Assembly (NCBI RefSeq): GCF_005222815.1
Contig: NZ_STGB01000002.1
Location: 1-64,000, forward strand
Length of the DNA stretch: 64,000 nucleotides
Reading direction: 5' to 3'
From: Roseomonas sp. AR75
GTDB lineage: Bacteria; Pseudomonadota; Alphaproteobacteria; Acetobacterales; Acetobacteraceae
Shown: positions 41,955 through 49,970 of the stretch, in pieces
How the letters are laid out: the number at the start of each line of letters is the position of its first letter
Numbering within the stretch: position 1 is the stretch's first letter
The notes under the pieces: generated by a model
The model's database searches: none
What the model saw: the letters and a program-made list of their open reading frames with translations, nothing else
Told to the model about the DNA's origin: nothing
Program-made: the position numbers and the translations under genes

Positions 41955-42914
41955 ATGTTGCTGAACCGTCGCTTCCTGCTGGCCGCCGGCGGCGCGCTGG
42001 CGCTGCCCGCCATCGCCCGTGCGCAGGACGGGCCGGTGCGCATCGTCGTCCCCGCCCCGCCCGGCGCCTTCAACGACGGGCTGGCGCGGCTGCTGGCGGA
42101 TCGCCTTCCGGCGGGTCTCGGCCAGTCCGTCGTCGTGGACAACAAGGCTGGCGCGGGCGGCATGATCGGCACGCGGGAGGTGGTGCAGGCGCGGCCCGAC
42201 GGGCGGACCATCGGCATCGCCAACACCGCGACCATGGCGATCAACCCGCATCTCTTCACCAATGCCGGCTACGACCCGCTGCGCGACCTGACGCCGGTGG
42301 CGGGCTGCGCGCAGATCATGATCGTCATGGTCGCCTCGCAGAAGCTGAACGTCTCCTCCGTGGCCGAGCTGGTGGCGGCGGCGAAGGCGCGGCCGGGGGC
42401 GCTGAACTACGCCTCCGCCGGGATCGGCGGCAGCACGCATCTGGCTTTCGAGCTGTTCAAGCTGCGCGCGGGCGTGGACATCACCCACGTCCCCTATCGC
42501 GGCGCCGCGCCGGTCGCGACGGCACTGCTGGCGAAGGAGATCGACGTCGCCTTCGAGGGCGTGCCGCTGCTGCTGCCGCATATCCAGGCCGGCACGCTGA
42601 AGCCGCTCGCGGTCTCCGGCGCCGAGCGCCATCCCGCGCTGCCGAACGTGCCGACGATGAGGGAAGCCGGCATCGACTACGAGATGGCGATCTGGTTCGG
42701 CCTGGTCGCGCCGAACGGCGTGGCGGCGCCGGTGCTGGCGAAGCTGGAGGCGGAGACGCTGAAGGTGATGCGCGACCCGGCGATGGCGGCCCGCGTCGCC
42801 GACCAGGGCGCACGCGTGACGCCGCGCAGCGCGGCGGAGTTCGGCGCCTTCATGCGGGCGGAGAACGCCAAGTTCGGCGAGGTGGTGCGCGCGGCGAACA
42901 TCCAGGCGCAGTAG
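41955..42914 (+). CDS. Bug/TctC-family solute-binding protein
   Basis: A 319-residue periplasmic binding protein (signal peptide LLNRRFLLAAGGALALPAIARA). It has GPVRIVVPAPPGAFNDGLARLLADRL, VVVDNKAGAGGMIGTREV, and HVPYRGAAPVATALLA. AAGGAGGAAGG stands before the ATG. It follows the rhamnonate-dehydratase-like gene with a 13-base gap and likely shares its transcript, so a sugar acid is a reasonable ligand guess. Confidence 0.88.
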   Translation: MLLNRRFLLAAGGALALPAIARAQDGPVRIVVPAPPGAFNDGLARLLADRLPAGLGQSVVVDNKAGAGGMIGTREVVQARPDGRTIGIANTATMAINPHLFTNAGYDPLRDLTPVAGCAQIMIVMVASQKLNVSSVAELVAAAKARPGALNYASAGIGGSTHLAFELFKLRAGVDITHVPYRGAAPVATALLAKEIDVAFEGVPLLLPHIQAGTLKPLAVSGAERHPALPNVPTMREAGIDYEMAIWFGLVAPNGVAAPVLAKLEAETLKVMRDPAMAARVADQGARVTPRSAAEFGAFMRAENAKFGEVVRAANIQAQ

Positions 42915-43099
42915 CCGCCGAACGCCACGGGCCGGCTGCGGCGCCGCGGCTCGGGCGCGCGCCGCTGTCGGCTTGTGGGGGGCCCGTGCGCGCAGTGACG
43001 GACGGAGGGGCGACGCTCCCCTTGCCTCGCACCTCCGCCCGTCACAAAAACATCACAGAAGCGCAGGTCGCGCGGGACGGTCATCGGGGGAACGCCAGC

Positions 43100-44095
43100 A
43101 TGTCGTCGCAAGGATCCATGTCTCGCCGCGCCTTGGGTCGCGGCGCACTCGGAGTCGCGAGCGTTGGCTTCGCCGCCACCGGCGCAGGCGCGCAGGATGC
43201 CTGGCCCGGCAACCGGCCCGTCAGCATCGTCGTCTCCTTCGCGCCTGGCGGGTCCACCGACATCATCGCGCGGATCCTGGCGCAGCAGCTCTCGCGTGAG
43301 CTCAACGCCAACTTCGTCGTGGAGAACCGGCCGGGCGCAAGCGGCACGATCGGCATGGCGTCCGTCGCGCGGTCGCGGCCGGATGGCCATACGCTCGTCT
43401 TCTCCGGTGGCGGCACCTATTCGATGGTCGGCCATCTCTATCCGCGGCGCGGCTATGACGAGGAGACAAGCTTCGATCCGGTCGGATCGGTGACGACCTC
43501 CTCCATCTTCCTCTGCGTCAATCCGAACATCGGCGTCCGGGACATCCAGGGCTTCATCGCCAAGGCGAAGGCGGAGCCGGGGAAGATGTCCTACGGCTCC
43601 TCCGGCGCCGGCGGGAGCGCCCATGTCGCGACGGAGCTGTTCCTCGGCGATGCCGGGATCGAGGTGGAGAGCATCACCTATCGCGGCGGCGCGCCCGCCT
43701 TGCAGGCGCTGATCTCCGGGGAGGTGCAGATGGCCTTCGTCGAGGCCGTCTCGGCGCTGCCCGCAATGCGCCAGGGCAGCATCCTCGGCATCGGCGTCAG
43801 CAGCGCGGAACGCAGCCCGCTCGCGCCGGACGTGCCTGCCATCGGCGAGGTGCTGCACGGCTATGAATGCACCACCGTGACGGCGCTGTTCGCGCCCGCC
43901 GGCACGCCAGAGCCGATCATCCGCCGGCTCTACGCGGGCATCGTCGTGGCGATGCAGGTGCCGGAGGTGGTGGCGCAGCTGCGGACCGGCGCGGTCTTCC
44001 CGCGCGTCATGTCGCCCGAGGAATTCCGCCCCTACCTCGCCGCGGAGCGGAAGAAATGGGGCGAGGTGATCCGCGCGCGCAACATCCGGGTGTAG
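43100..44095 (+). CDS. Bug/TctC-family solute-binding protein
   Basis: A 331-residue periplasmic binding protein with twin-arginine-like signal SRRALGRGALGVASVGF. Core motifs are RPVSIVVSFAPGGSTDIIARILAQQL, VVENRPGASGTIGMASVA and TYRGGAPALQALISG. Start at 43100 with a GGGGGAA box; the frame is open further upstream in a non-conserved stretch. Separated by 185 bases from the preceding Bug gene, it is likely expressed on its own. Ligand unknown. Confidence 0.87.
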   Translation: MSSQGSMSRRALGRGALGVASVGFAATGAGAQDAWPGNRPVSIVVSFAPGGSTDIIARILAQQLSRELNANFVVENRPGASGTIGMASVARSRPDGHTLVFSGGGTYSMVGHLYPRRGYDEETSFDPVGSVTTSSIFLCVNPNIGVRDIQGFIAKAKAEPGKMSYGSSGAGGSAHVATELFLGDAGIEVESITYRGGAPALQALISGEVQMAFVEAVSALPAMRQGSILGIGVSSAERSPLAPDVPAIGEVLHGYECTTVTALFAPAGTPEPIIRRLYAGIVVAMQVPEVVAQLRTGAVFPRVMSPEEFRPYLAAERKKWGEVIRARNIRV

Positions 44096-44104
44096 CGCGG
44101 CGCG

Positions 44105-45307
44105 CTACGCAGCGAGATAGCGCGCCGCGCCTTCCGCCAGCACCCGCACGCAGAGCGCCAGGTCCTCCTCCTTCGTATCCTCGGCCCAGTGATGGCTGAT
44201 GCCGTTGATCGAGGGGGTGAAGAGCATCGCCGCCGGCATCACCCGCGCGACGTATTGCGCGTCGTGCCCCGCGCCGGAGGGCATGCGCTGCCAGGCGCCG
44301 GGCGCGATCGCCTCCGCCGCATCGGCCAGCGCCTGTTGCATCGCGTCGTCGCACAGCGCGGGGGTGGAGAGGCTGACGGGCTCCAGCACGCAGGGGCATT
44401 TCTCGCGCCGGTTGCTCTCCTGCACCAGGGCGCGCAGGCGCTCCTCCATGCGGGCGATGATCGCGGTGTCCACGTCGCGCAGCTGGAAGAGCACCTCGCA
44501 GCGGCCGGGGATGATGCTGGAGGCGCCGGGATCGAGGCTGATGCGGCCCGTGGTCCAGGTGCTGCGCGGGCCGCAGACCAGCGGGAAATTCCTGTCGATC
44601 TCCGCGAGAAGGCGGATGGCCGAAAGGCCCGCGTCGCGTCGCTCCGCCATCGTCGTGCCGCCGGCATGGTCCTGCATGCCGGTGAAGATCAGCTTGTACT
44701 GCCGGATCGCGACGATGCCGGTGACGACGCCGACTTGCAGGCCCGCACCTTCGAGCTGGGTCCCCTGCTCGATATGCATCTCCAGGAAGCCCTTGTAGCG
44801 GCCCTCGGCGCAGCGCATCCGCGGGCGACCTGCGAGGCCGGCCTCCTTCAGCGCGTCCCGCAGCGTCTTGCCGTGGTAGCGGTTGGCGAGCGTGTCGATC
44901 TCCGCGTCGTCGAGCTGTCCGATGAAGCTGCGGCTGCCGATGAAGCCGCCGTAGTGGCCTTCCTCGTCGGCGAAGGCGATCACGTCCACCGGCAGCCCGG
45001 CACGCGCGAGCGCCAGGCCGGAAACGACGCCGAGCGCACCGTCCAGCCAGCCGGCGTGGTTCTGCGTCTCGATATGGCTGCCGACCAGCAGATGCGGCCC
45101 GGCGCCCTTGTGGCGGCCGATAACGTTGCCGATGCCGTCCATCTCCGGCTCCAGCCCGCACTCGCGCATGCGGTCCATCAGCCAGCGCCGGCTTTCCATG
45201 TCGTCCGGCGTGTAGGTCGGGCGGTGCACGCCGGTCTTGTAGGTGCCGATCTTCCGGAGGTCGTGGAGATCGGCGAGGAAGCGGGCAGTGTCCACGGCGA
45301 TGGGCAT
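44105..45307 (-). CDS. M20-family amidohydrolase (allantoate/carbamoyl-amino-acid type)
   Basis: A 400-residue M20 metallopeptidase-fold hydrolase. Metal-site residues are His78 in LLVGSHIETQNHAGWLDGALGV, Asp89, and Glu115-Glu116 in FADEEG, with EMHIEQGTQLE and the C-terminal ISHHWAEDT. Family members hydrolyse allantoate, N-carbamoyl amino acids or ureidoglycolate. The usual SHxDT reads SHIET (Glu80 for Asp), an uncommon change. The gene lies 4 kb from the urate operon at 49.2-51.2 kb and faces away from the other M20 gene at 55437. Confidence 0.8.
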   Translation of the reverse strand: MPIAVDTARFLADLHDLRKIGTYKTGVHRPTYTPDDMESRRWLMDRMRECGLEPEMDGIGNVIGRHKGAGPHLLVGSHIETQNHAGWLDGALGVVSGLALARAGLPVDVIAFADEEGHYGGFIGSRSFIGQLDDAEIDTLANRYHGKTLRDALKEAGLAGRPRMRCAEGRYKGFLEMHIEQGTQLEGAGLQVGVVTGIVAIRQYKLIFTGMQDHAGGTTMAERRDAGLSAIRLLAEIDRNFPLVCGPRSTWTTGRISLDPGASSIIPGRCEVLFQLRDVDTAIIARMEERLRALVQESNRREKCPCVLEPVSLSTPALCDDAMQQALADAAEAIAPGAWQRMPSGAGHDAQYVARVMPAAMLFTPSINGISHHWAEDTKEEDLALCVRVLAEGAARYLAA

Positions 45308-45333
45308 GGTCTGTCATTCTTTGCGTTTGCGCG

Positions 45334-45456
45334 GTCGGTCGCGCCCCCACCCGTCCTCGCTTCGCTCGGCCACCCTCCCCCGCTGCGCGGGAGAGGGATA
45401 CTGGGCGGTCGCTGCTCCCTCCCCTGCGCTAGCGGGGGAGGGTTGGGGTGGGGGCG
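45334..45456. repeat. Two family A palindromes in tandem
   Basis: The first (45341-45400) has CGCCCCCACCCG, an inserted CTCGCTTCGCTCGG stretch, then CCCTCCCCCGC and an imperfect right arm. The second has CCCTCCCC (45417-45424) and GGGGAGGG (45435-45442) around CGCTAGCG, followed by TTGGGGTGGGGGC. They fill the gap between the M20 gene and the SDR gene. Confidence 0.78.
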
Positions 45457-45488
45457 TCGCAGTCCTCAGCCACTATCGCCCCATCGCA

Positions 45489-46253
45489 TCACGTCGTCAG
45501 CCCGCCATCCACCACCACGGTCTGTCCGGTGACCATCGCCGCGCCGGCCAGCAGGAACACCACGACTTCGGCGATATCCTCCGGCGTGCAGCGGCGCTTG
45601 AGCAGCGCGTTGTCGATCGAGCTGGCGCGCTGCTCGTTGGTCCATTCGATCATCCAGGTGGAATCCACCGCCCCCGGCGCCACGGCATTCACCCGCACCT
45701 CCGGCGACAGGCCGCGGGCCAGGTTCTTGGTCAGGCTGATCACGCCGGCCTTGGTCGCGCCATAGGCCATGGAGGAGCCGGCATGGTTGATCCCGGCGAT
45801 CGAGGCGATGGAGACGATCGCGCCATGCGCCTTCTTCAGTGCCGGCGCCGCCGCCTTGCTGCAGCGGAACACGCCGAGCAGGTTCACCTCCAGCAGCGTG
45901 TGCCAGACCTCTTCCGTCAACCGCTCGAGCTCATGCGGCGCGATGGTGGTGCGGGTGGCGGGCGTGCCGGCGTTGTTGACCAGGAAGTCGAGCCGGCCGA
46001 GCTCGGCCACCGCGCGCTCCACCATCCCCGCGCAATCGGCGGCGTCGCCGACGTTCCCGGGCGCGGAGACGATCTTCGCGCCTGTCATGGCGTGCAGCTT
46101 CGCCACCGCCTCCGGCCCGCGCGGGTCGTCGGCCAGGTGGTTGATCGCGACGGCCGCGCCGCCACGCGCCAGGATGGTCGCGGTGGCGAGCCCGATGCCG
46201 GAGGCGCCGCCGGTGACCAGCGCGGCCTTGCCCTTGAGGTCGTAGGTAATCAT
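45489..46253 (-). CDS. Short-chain dehydrogenase/reductase
   Basis: A 254-residue classical SDR: TGGASGIGLA (14-23), VNNAGTPA near residue 92, catalytic Ser in SIASIAGINHAG and YGATKAGVISL with Tyr/Lys, ending TGQTVVVDGGLTT. It lies behind a 3-hydroxyacyl-CoA dehydrogenase and a TPP enzyme on the same strand, separated by a family A repeat. The substrate is not evident. Confidence 0.85.
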   Translation of the reverse strand: MITYDLKGKAALVTGGASGIGLATATILARGGAAVAINHLADDPRGPEAVAKLHAMTGAKIVSAPGNVGDAADCAGMVERAVAELGRLDFLVNNAGTPATRTTIAPHELERLTEEVWHTLLEVNLLGVFRCSKAAAPALKKAHGAIVSIASIAGINHAGSSMAYGATKAGVISLTKNLARGLSPEVRVNAVAPGAVDSTWMIEWTNEQRASSIDNALLKRRCTPEDIAEVVVFLLAGAAMVTGQTVVVDGGLTT

Positions 46254-46310
46254 GCGCGGACTCCCTGGCGCGGCGGTGTTCCTGTCAACGGCGCGGAGTT
46301 GGCAAGGTCG

Positions 46311-46415
46311 GTCGCGCCCTCACCCTCCCACGCGCCTGCGGCGCGCGGGCCCCTCCCTCTCCCGCCATGCGGGAGAGGGTGCCTGAGCGCAGCGAGGGCG
46401 GGTGAGGGCACGACC
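46311..46415. repeat. Extended palindrome, family A/B hybrid
   Basis: The outer arms GCCCTCACCC (46316-46325) and GGGTGAGGGC (46400-46409) pair exactly. Inside are CCCTCTCCCGC (46355-46365) and GCGGGAGAGGG (46369-46379) around CAT, and a CGCGCC/GGCGCG stretch. It lies between the SDR and the hydroxyacyl-CoA dehydrogenase genes. Confidence 0.75.
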
Positions 46416-46432
46416 GGCAGTGCAGGAATGGG

Positions 46433-47398
46433 CTACTCCTGCGCCCGCGTCGCGCCGGCCATGGTGCCGATCTCGCGCATCGCCTTCTTCAGCGCCATCA
46501 GCCGCCGGTCGCGCGCGGCCATCAGCGCCTGCGTGTCGCCCCCCCAATCGTAGTAGCCGGCGCCCGACATCACGCCGGTGCGGCCTTCTTCGATCAGCTT
46601 GTCCAGCGTGTCGCTGTTCGCGCGCGGGGGCGGCGGCTGATACGTCGCATTGCGCAGCGCGTGCTGCAGCAGCGGCAGGCCGGTGAAGTCCGCCTTGGCC
46701 ATCACCGCGACCACGGGGATGCGCAGCGCGAGGCCATGCACCACGGCGGTGTCGATATCCTCCGCCGTGCAGACGCCTTCGTCCAGCAGGCGATACACCT
46801 CGGCGGCGATGGCGGACTGGATGCGGTTGGCGATGTAGCCGGGCACGAATTTCTGCATCACCAGCGGCACCTTCCCCATCGCCGAGACGACGTCGCTCGA
46901 CCAGGCGATGATGGCGGGATCGGTCTTCGGCCCACCGACGATGTCCACCAGGTCCACCAGGTAGGGCGGCGTGTACCAGTGCATCACGAGCGCGCGCGCC
47001 TGGCGGCGTTCAGGCATGAGTGGGAAGGGATCGAGATAGGAAGTGTTGGAGGCGATGACCGCTTCCATCGGCGCAAGGCGATCCAGCTCGGCGAAGAGCA
47101 GACGCTTCACCTCGGGATTCTCGACGATCGCCTCGACGATGAGGTCGGCGCCCGCCACCGTCTCCGCCAGCATCGGCAGGCGGGAGACCTGGGTGTGCAG
47201 CCATTCCGCCGTGCACGTCGCCGGCGCCTCCCCGGCCTCCACGAGGGAAGCCAGCGCCGTCTCCATAAGCCCGCCGGCCTTGTCGAGCATCGTCATGGAA
47301 CTGTCGGTCAGGCGCACCTCGTGCCCGCCCAGCGCGTAGACCAGCGCAAGCGCGTGGCCCATCGTCCCCGCGCCGATGACCGCGACCTTGATCGCCAT
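46433..47398 (-). CDS. 3-hydroxyacyl-CoA dehydrogenase family protein
   Basis: A 321-residue NAD-dependent dehydrogenase: VAVIGAGTMGHALA (5-18), VEAIVENPEVKRLLF, SNTSYLDPFPLMP and HWYTPPYLVDLVDIVGG, then the C-terminal domain with FVPGYIANRIQSAIAAEVYRLLDEGV. Such enzymes oxidise 3-hydroxyacyl-CoA or free 3-hydroxyacids. GGAGGGTGA precedes the ATG at 47398, overlapping the end of the TPP-enzyme gene, so they form an operon. Confidence 0.87.
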   Translation of the reverse strand: MAIKVAVIGAGTMGHALALVYALGGHEVRLTDSSMTMLDKAGGLMETALASLVEAGEAPATCTAEWLHTQVSRLPMLAETVAGADLIVEAIVENPEVKRLLFAELDRLAPMEAVIASNTSYLDPFPLMPERRQARALVMHWYTPPYLVDLVDIVGGPKTDPAIIAWSSDVVSAMGKVPLVMQKFVPGYIANRIQSAIAAEVYRLLDEGVCTAEDIDTAVVHGLALRIPVVAVMAKADFTGLPLLQHALRNATYQPPPPRANSDTLDKLIEEGRTGVMSGAGYYDWGGDTQALMAARDRRLMALKKAMREIGTMAGATRAQE

Positions 47399-47403
47399 GG
47401 TAT

Positions 47404-49071
47404 TCACCCTCCCGGGATGCTGGCCTCGGGGGCCCGCGATTCGATGTCCGTGCGCACATCCAGCACGGTGGTCTCGTTGCGCGCCAGCGCCGCGCGCAGC
47501 GCGGGCGCGATGTCGGCGGGGCGTTCGACCGTGACGCCGTGCAGACCGAAGCCGCGCGCGATGGCGGCGAAATCCGCGCTCTCGCCGAAGCGCAGGATCT
47601 CCGCCGCAGCGTCGCTGTCGTTGCCGGCGACGCGGCGGACGTTGGGCCAGCCCTGACCGAAGCCGCGGTTGTTGTTCACCACGACGACGACGGCAAGGCC
47701 AAGCCGCTTCGCCGTCTCCAGCTCCGGCAGATGATAGTGGAAAGCACCGTCGCCGCAGTAGCAGACAATGGGGCGATCCGGCGCCGCGCATTTCGCGCCG
47801 AGCGCGGCGGGAAAGGCCCAGCCGAGCGAACCGGCGGCGCGCAGATAGGTCTGGGTCGTGATCTCGATAAGCGTGCCGGTCCAGATGCCGGAATAACCGG
47901 TGTCGGCGACAAGGATCGCGTCCTCCGGCAGCGAGCGCGACAATTCCGCGCAGAGCCGCGCGGGGTCGATCGGCACGGCGTCGCTGGCCAGGCGCGGGGC
48001 GATCTCCGCGCCGAATTCCGTGATCTGCCCCTGCGCGTCCTCCAGGAAGGCGCGGTCGCGCGGCGCGTCCGGCAGCGCGGCGGCGAGTGCCGCCAGCGCG
48101 GCGCGTGGATCGGCCAGCACCGCGACCTGCGCCGGGTAGCTGCGGTCGAATTCCAGCGGGTCGGCGTCGATCTGCACCACCGGCGTGCCCGCCGGCGGCA
48201 CGCGCCAGCCATGCGTCACCTGGTCGCCGCTGTCGCAGCCGACCAGCAGCAGCAGCTCCGCGCCGGCAACGACGCGGTTGGCGGGCGGCGAGGAATAGCT
48301 GCCGACCACGCCGGCATGCAGCGCATGCGTCGTCGGCACCACGCCACGCGCACCGAGCGTGGTCAGGATCGGCGCGGCGAGCCTTTCGGCCACCGCCAGC
48401 AACTCCGCGCCGCAATCCGACAGCGCCGTGCCGTCGCCGGCGATGATCGCCACCCGCCGCGCGCGCGAGAGTGCCGCGGCGGCGTCCGCGATCGCGGCGG
48501 GATCGGGGTGCGGGCGGAAGCGCGGCGCGGCCAGCGCGCCAAGTTCCAGCGGCGGCGCGGCGACCTGCCCCTGCTCGATCACCTCCGCCTGCAAACCGGC
48601 GAGATCGAGATGTACCGGCCTGGCCGGCACACTGACCGCGGCGGCCCAGGCCTGGCGCAGGCGCTGCGGCAATTCATCCGCGGCGGCCACCTCGGCGGCG
48701 AATTTCGTCACCGCCTGGAACAGCGGCGCATGCGCCACTTCCTGGTAGGCGTTGCGGTGCTGGTGCGCTGCCACCTTGCGCCCGGTCATCGCGATCACCG
48801 GGGCGCGCGCCAGGAAGGCGTCCTGCAGCCCGGCGGCGAGGTTCGCGGCGCCGACCGACTGCGCCGCCACCACGCCGGGCCGGCCGCTGACGCGGGCATA
48901 GGCATCGGCCATGTAGACCGCCGCCTTCTCGGTATGCGCGAGCACCGGCTTCACGCCGAGCCGCGACAGCGCCAGCAGGGTCGGGCGCAGCACCGCATCC
49001 ACGAAGAACACATGGGTCTGGCCGGAGGCGGCGAGGCTTCGCGCCAGCCACTCGGCACCGGTGATGCTCAT
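47404..49071 (-). CDS. Thiamine-diphosphate-dependent enzyme (acetolactate-synthase-like)
   Basis: A 555-residue TPP enzyme. The N-terminal domain has HTEKAAVYMADAYAR with the cofactor-activating glutamate (about 47), and the C-terminal TPP-binding motif is CGDGAFHYHLPELETAKRLGLAVVVVVNNN (GDG...NN). The central domain (about 190-330) is present. Homologues include acetolactate synthase, benzoylformate decarboxylase and sulfoacetaldehyde acetyltransferase; which applies is unclear. The ATG at 49071 has GGGGAGCGGG upstream. Its end is 5 bases from the hydroxyacyl-CoA dehydrogenase start. Confidence 0.83.
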   Translation of the reverse strand: MSITGAEWLARSLAASGQTHVFFVDAVLRPTLLALSRLGVKPVLAHTEKAAVYMADAYARVSGRPGVVAAQSVGAANLAAGLQDAFLARAPVIAMTGRKVAAHQHRNAYQEVAHAPLFQAVTKFAAEVAAADELPQRLRQAWAAAVSVPARPVHLDLAGLQAEVIEQGQVAAPPLELGALAAPRFRPHPDPAAIADAAAALSRARRVAIIAGDGTALSDCGAELLAVAERLAAPILTTLGARGVVPTTHALHAGVVGSYSSPPANRVVAGAELLLLVGCDSGDQVTHGWRVPPAGTPVVQIDADPLEFDRSYPAQVAVLADPRAALAALAAALPDAPRDRAFLEDAQGQITEFGAEIAPRLASDAVPIDPARLCAELSRSLPEDAILVADTGYSGIWTGTLIEITTQTYLRAAGSLGWAFPAALGAKCAAPDRPIVCYCGDGAFHYHLPELETAKRLGLAVVVVVNNNRGFGQGWPNVRRVAGNDSDAAAEILRFGESADFAAIARGFGLHGVTVERPADIAPALRAALARNETTVLDVRTDIESRAPEASIPGG

Positions 49072-49181
49072 GAGGTCGTCCCGCTCCCCGCCGCGCCATA
49101 CGCTCCGCGGCCTTGGGCGCAAACCTGCCGGCTGGCCTGCGCGGAGACAAGCCGGCGCGCGCGCAAACTATCGGGCGCGGC

Positions 49182-49523
49182 TCAGCTGCCGCGATAGGTC
49201 GCGTAGCTCCAGGGGGAGCACAGCAGGGGCACGTGGTAATGCCCCTGCCCTGCCTCCAACTTCACCGCGATGGGCACGACATCGAGGAAGCCGACGCCGC
49301 CGAAATAGGCGCCCACGTGGAACCGCAACTCGTAGCGCCCCGCGACGAAGCTTTCGGGCGTCAGCAGCGGCGCGTCCGTGCGACCATCGGCGTTGGTCAG
49401 CGCCTCCGTCACCTTGACCGGGCCGCCGGGCGCGGCGCGGAACAGTTCGACGCGCACGCCCGCGGCCGGCCTGCCCTCGGCGGTGTCGAGGACATGAGTG
49501 CTCAAGGCTGAAGGACGACTCAC
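49182..49523 (-). CDS. uraH: 5-hydroxyisourate hydrolase
   Basis: A 113-residue transthyretin-like enzyme. It begins [22 protein letters not shown] with the active-site histidine, and ends in the diagnostic YRGS tetrapeptide; [20 protein letters not shown] holds the second active-site histidine. It converts 5-hydroxyisourate to OHCU in urate breakdown. The start is the GTG at 49523, which overlaps the TGA of the small membrane protein gene (GTGA); a longer frame start would add an unrelated N-terminus. It works directly after PuuD, encoded two genes upstream. Confidence 0.93.
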   Translation of the reverse strand: MSRPSALSTHVLDTAEGRPAAGVRVELFRAAPGGPVKVTEALTNADGRTDAPLLTPESFVAGRYELRFHVGAYFGGVGFLDVVPIAVKLEAGQGHYHVPLLCSPWSYATYRGS

Positions 49524-49945
49524 GGGGCGAAACTCCGCAAGGATTCCAGCTTCTTGTCCATCCACTCGCGAATTCGGTCGAGCGATCCGCCCTGGCGGAA
49601 CAGCAGGACGCAGAACACCACGAGCGTAATGACGGCTGTGAGTAGCGCGCCGACGCCCAGCGCGAGCAGCACCTGCGATGTTATGAACGCACCGAGCGCA
49701 GGCGCGACAAGGTCGCGCACATAGGGTGCGACGCCGCGCTCCACCTCATTGTAGCTGCTGTCAGGGCTGGCCGCCGCGAGCGTGGCAACCTGGATGCGGG
49801 CGAGCGATGGCTTGCCGTTGATGAAGGCATTCACCTGGCACCAAAGCTTGAGCGCGGACTCGGGCGCCATGGCGGAGGCCGCCTCCAGCCATTCAAGAAA
49901 GCGCGCCTGCGCGGTAAGATGATCGTTGGGAAGGGAGTGCGGCAT
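49520..49945 (-). CDS. Small membrane protein within the urate operon
   Basis: I do not recognise this family. It has 141 residues: a helical N-terminal part (residues 8-80, with [26 protein letters not shown]) and a hydrophobic segment at 82-116 (one long or two close membrane helices), then a basic amphipathic tail ([17 protein letters not shown]). It has no signal peptide; the N-terminus is probably cytoplasmic. It lies 25 bases after puuD and overlaps uraH, so it is made together with both urate enzymes. It may tether UraH to PuuD at the membrane, which is speculation. Confidence 0.65.
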   Translation of the reverse strand: MPHSLPNDHLTAQARFLEWLEAASAMAPESALKLWCQVNAFINGKPSLARIQVATLAAASPDSSYNEVERGVAPYVRDLVAPALGAFITSQVLLALGVGALLTAVITLVVFCVLLFRQGGSLDRIREWMDKKLESLRSFAP

Positions 49946-49970
49946 GCCTTGCTCCTGTCCAGCCCTGATG

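Noticed and set aside
40694-42262. Upstream extension of the YjdF-like frame to 724 residues
   Set aside because: It is antisense to the dehydratase gene; only the last 201 residues form a membrane protein.
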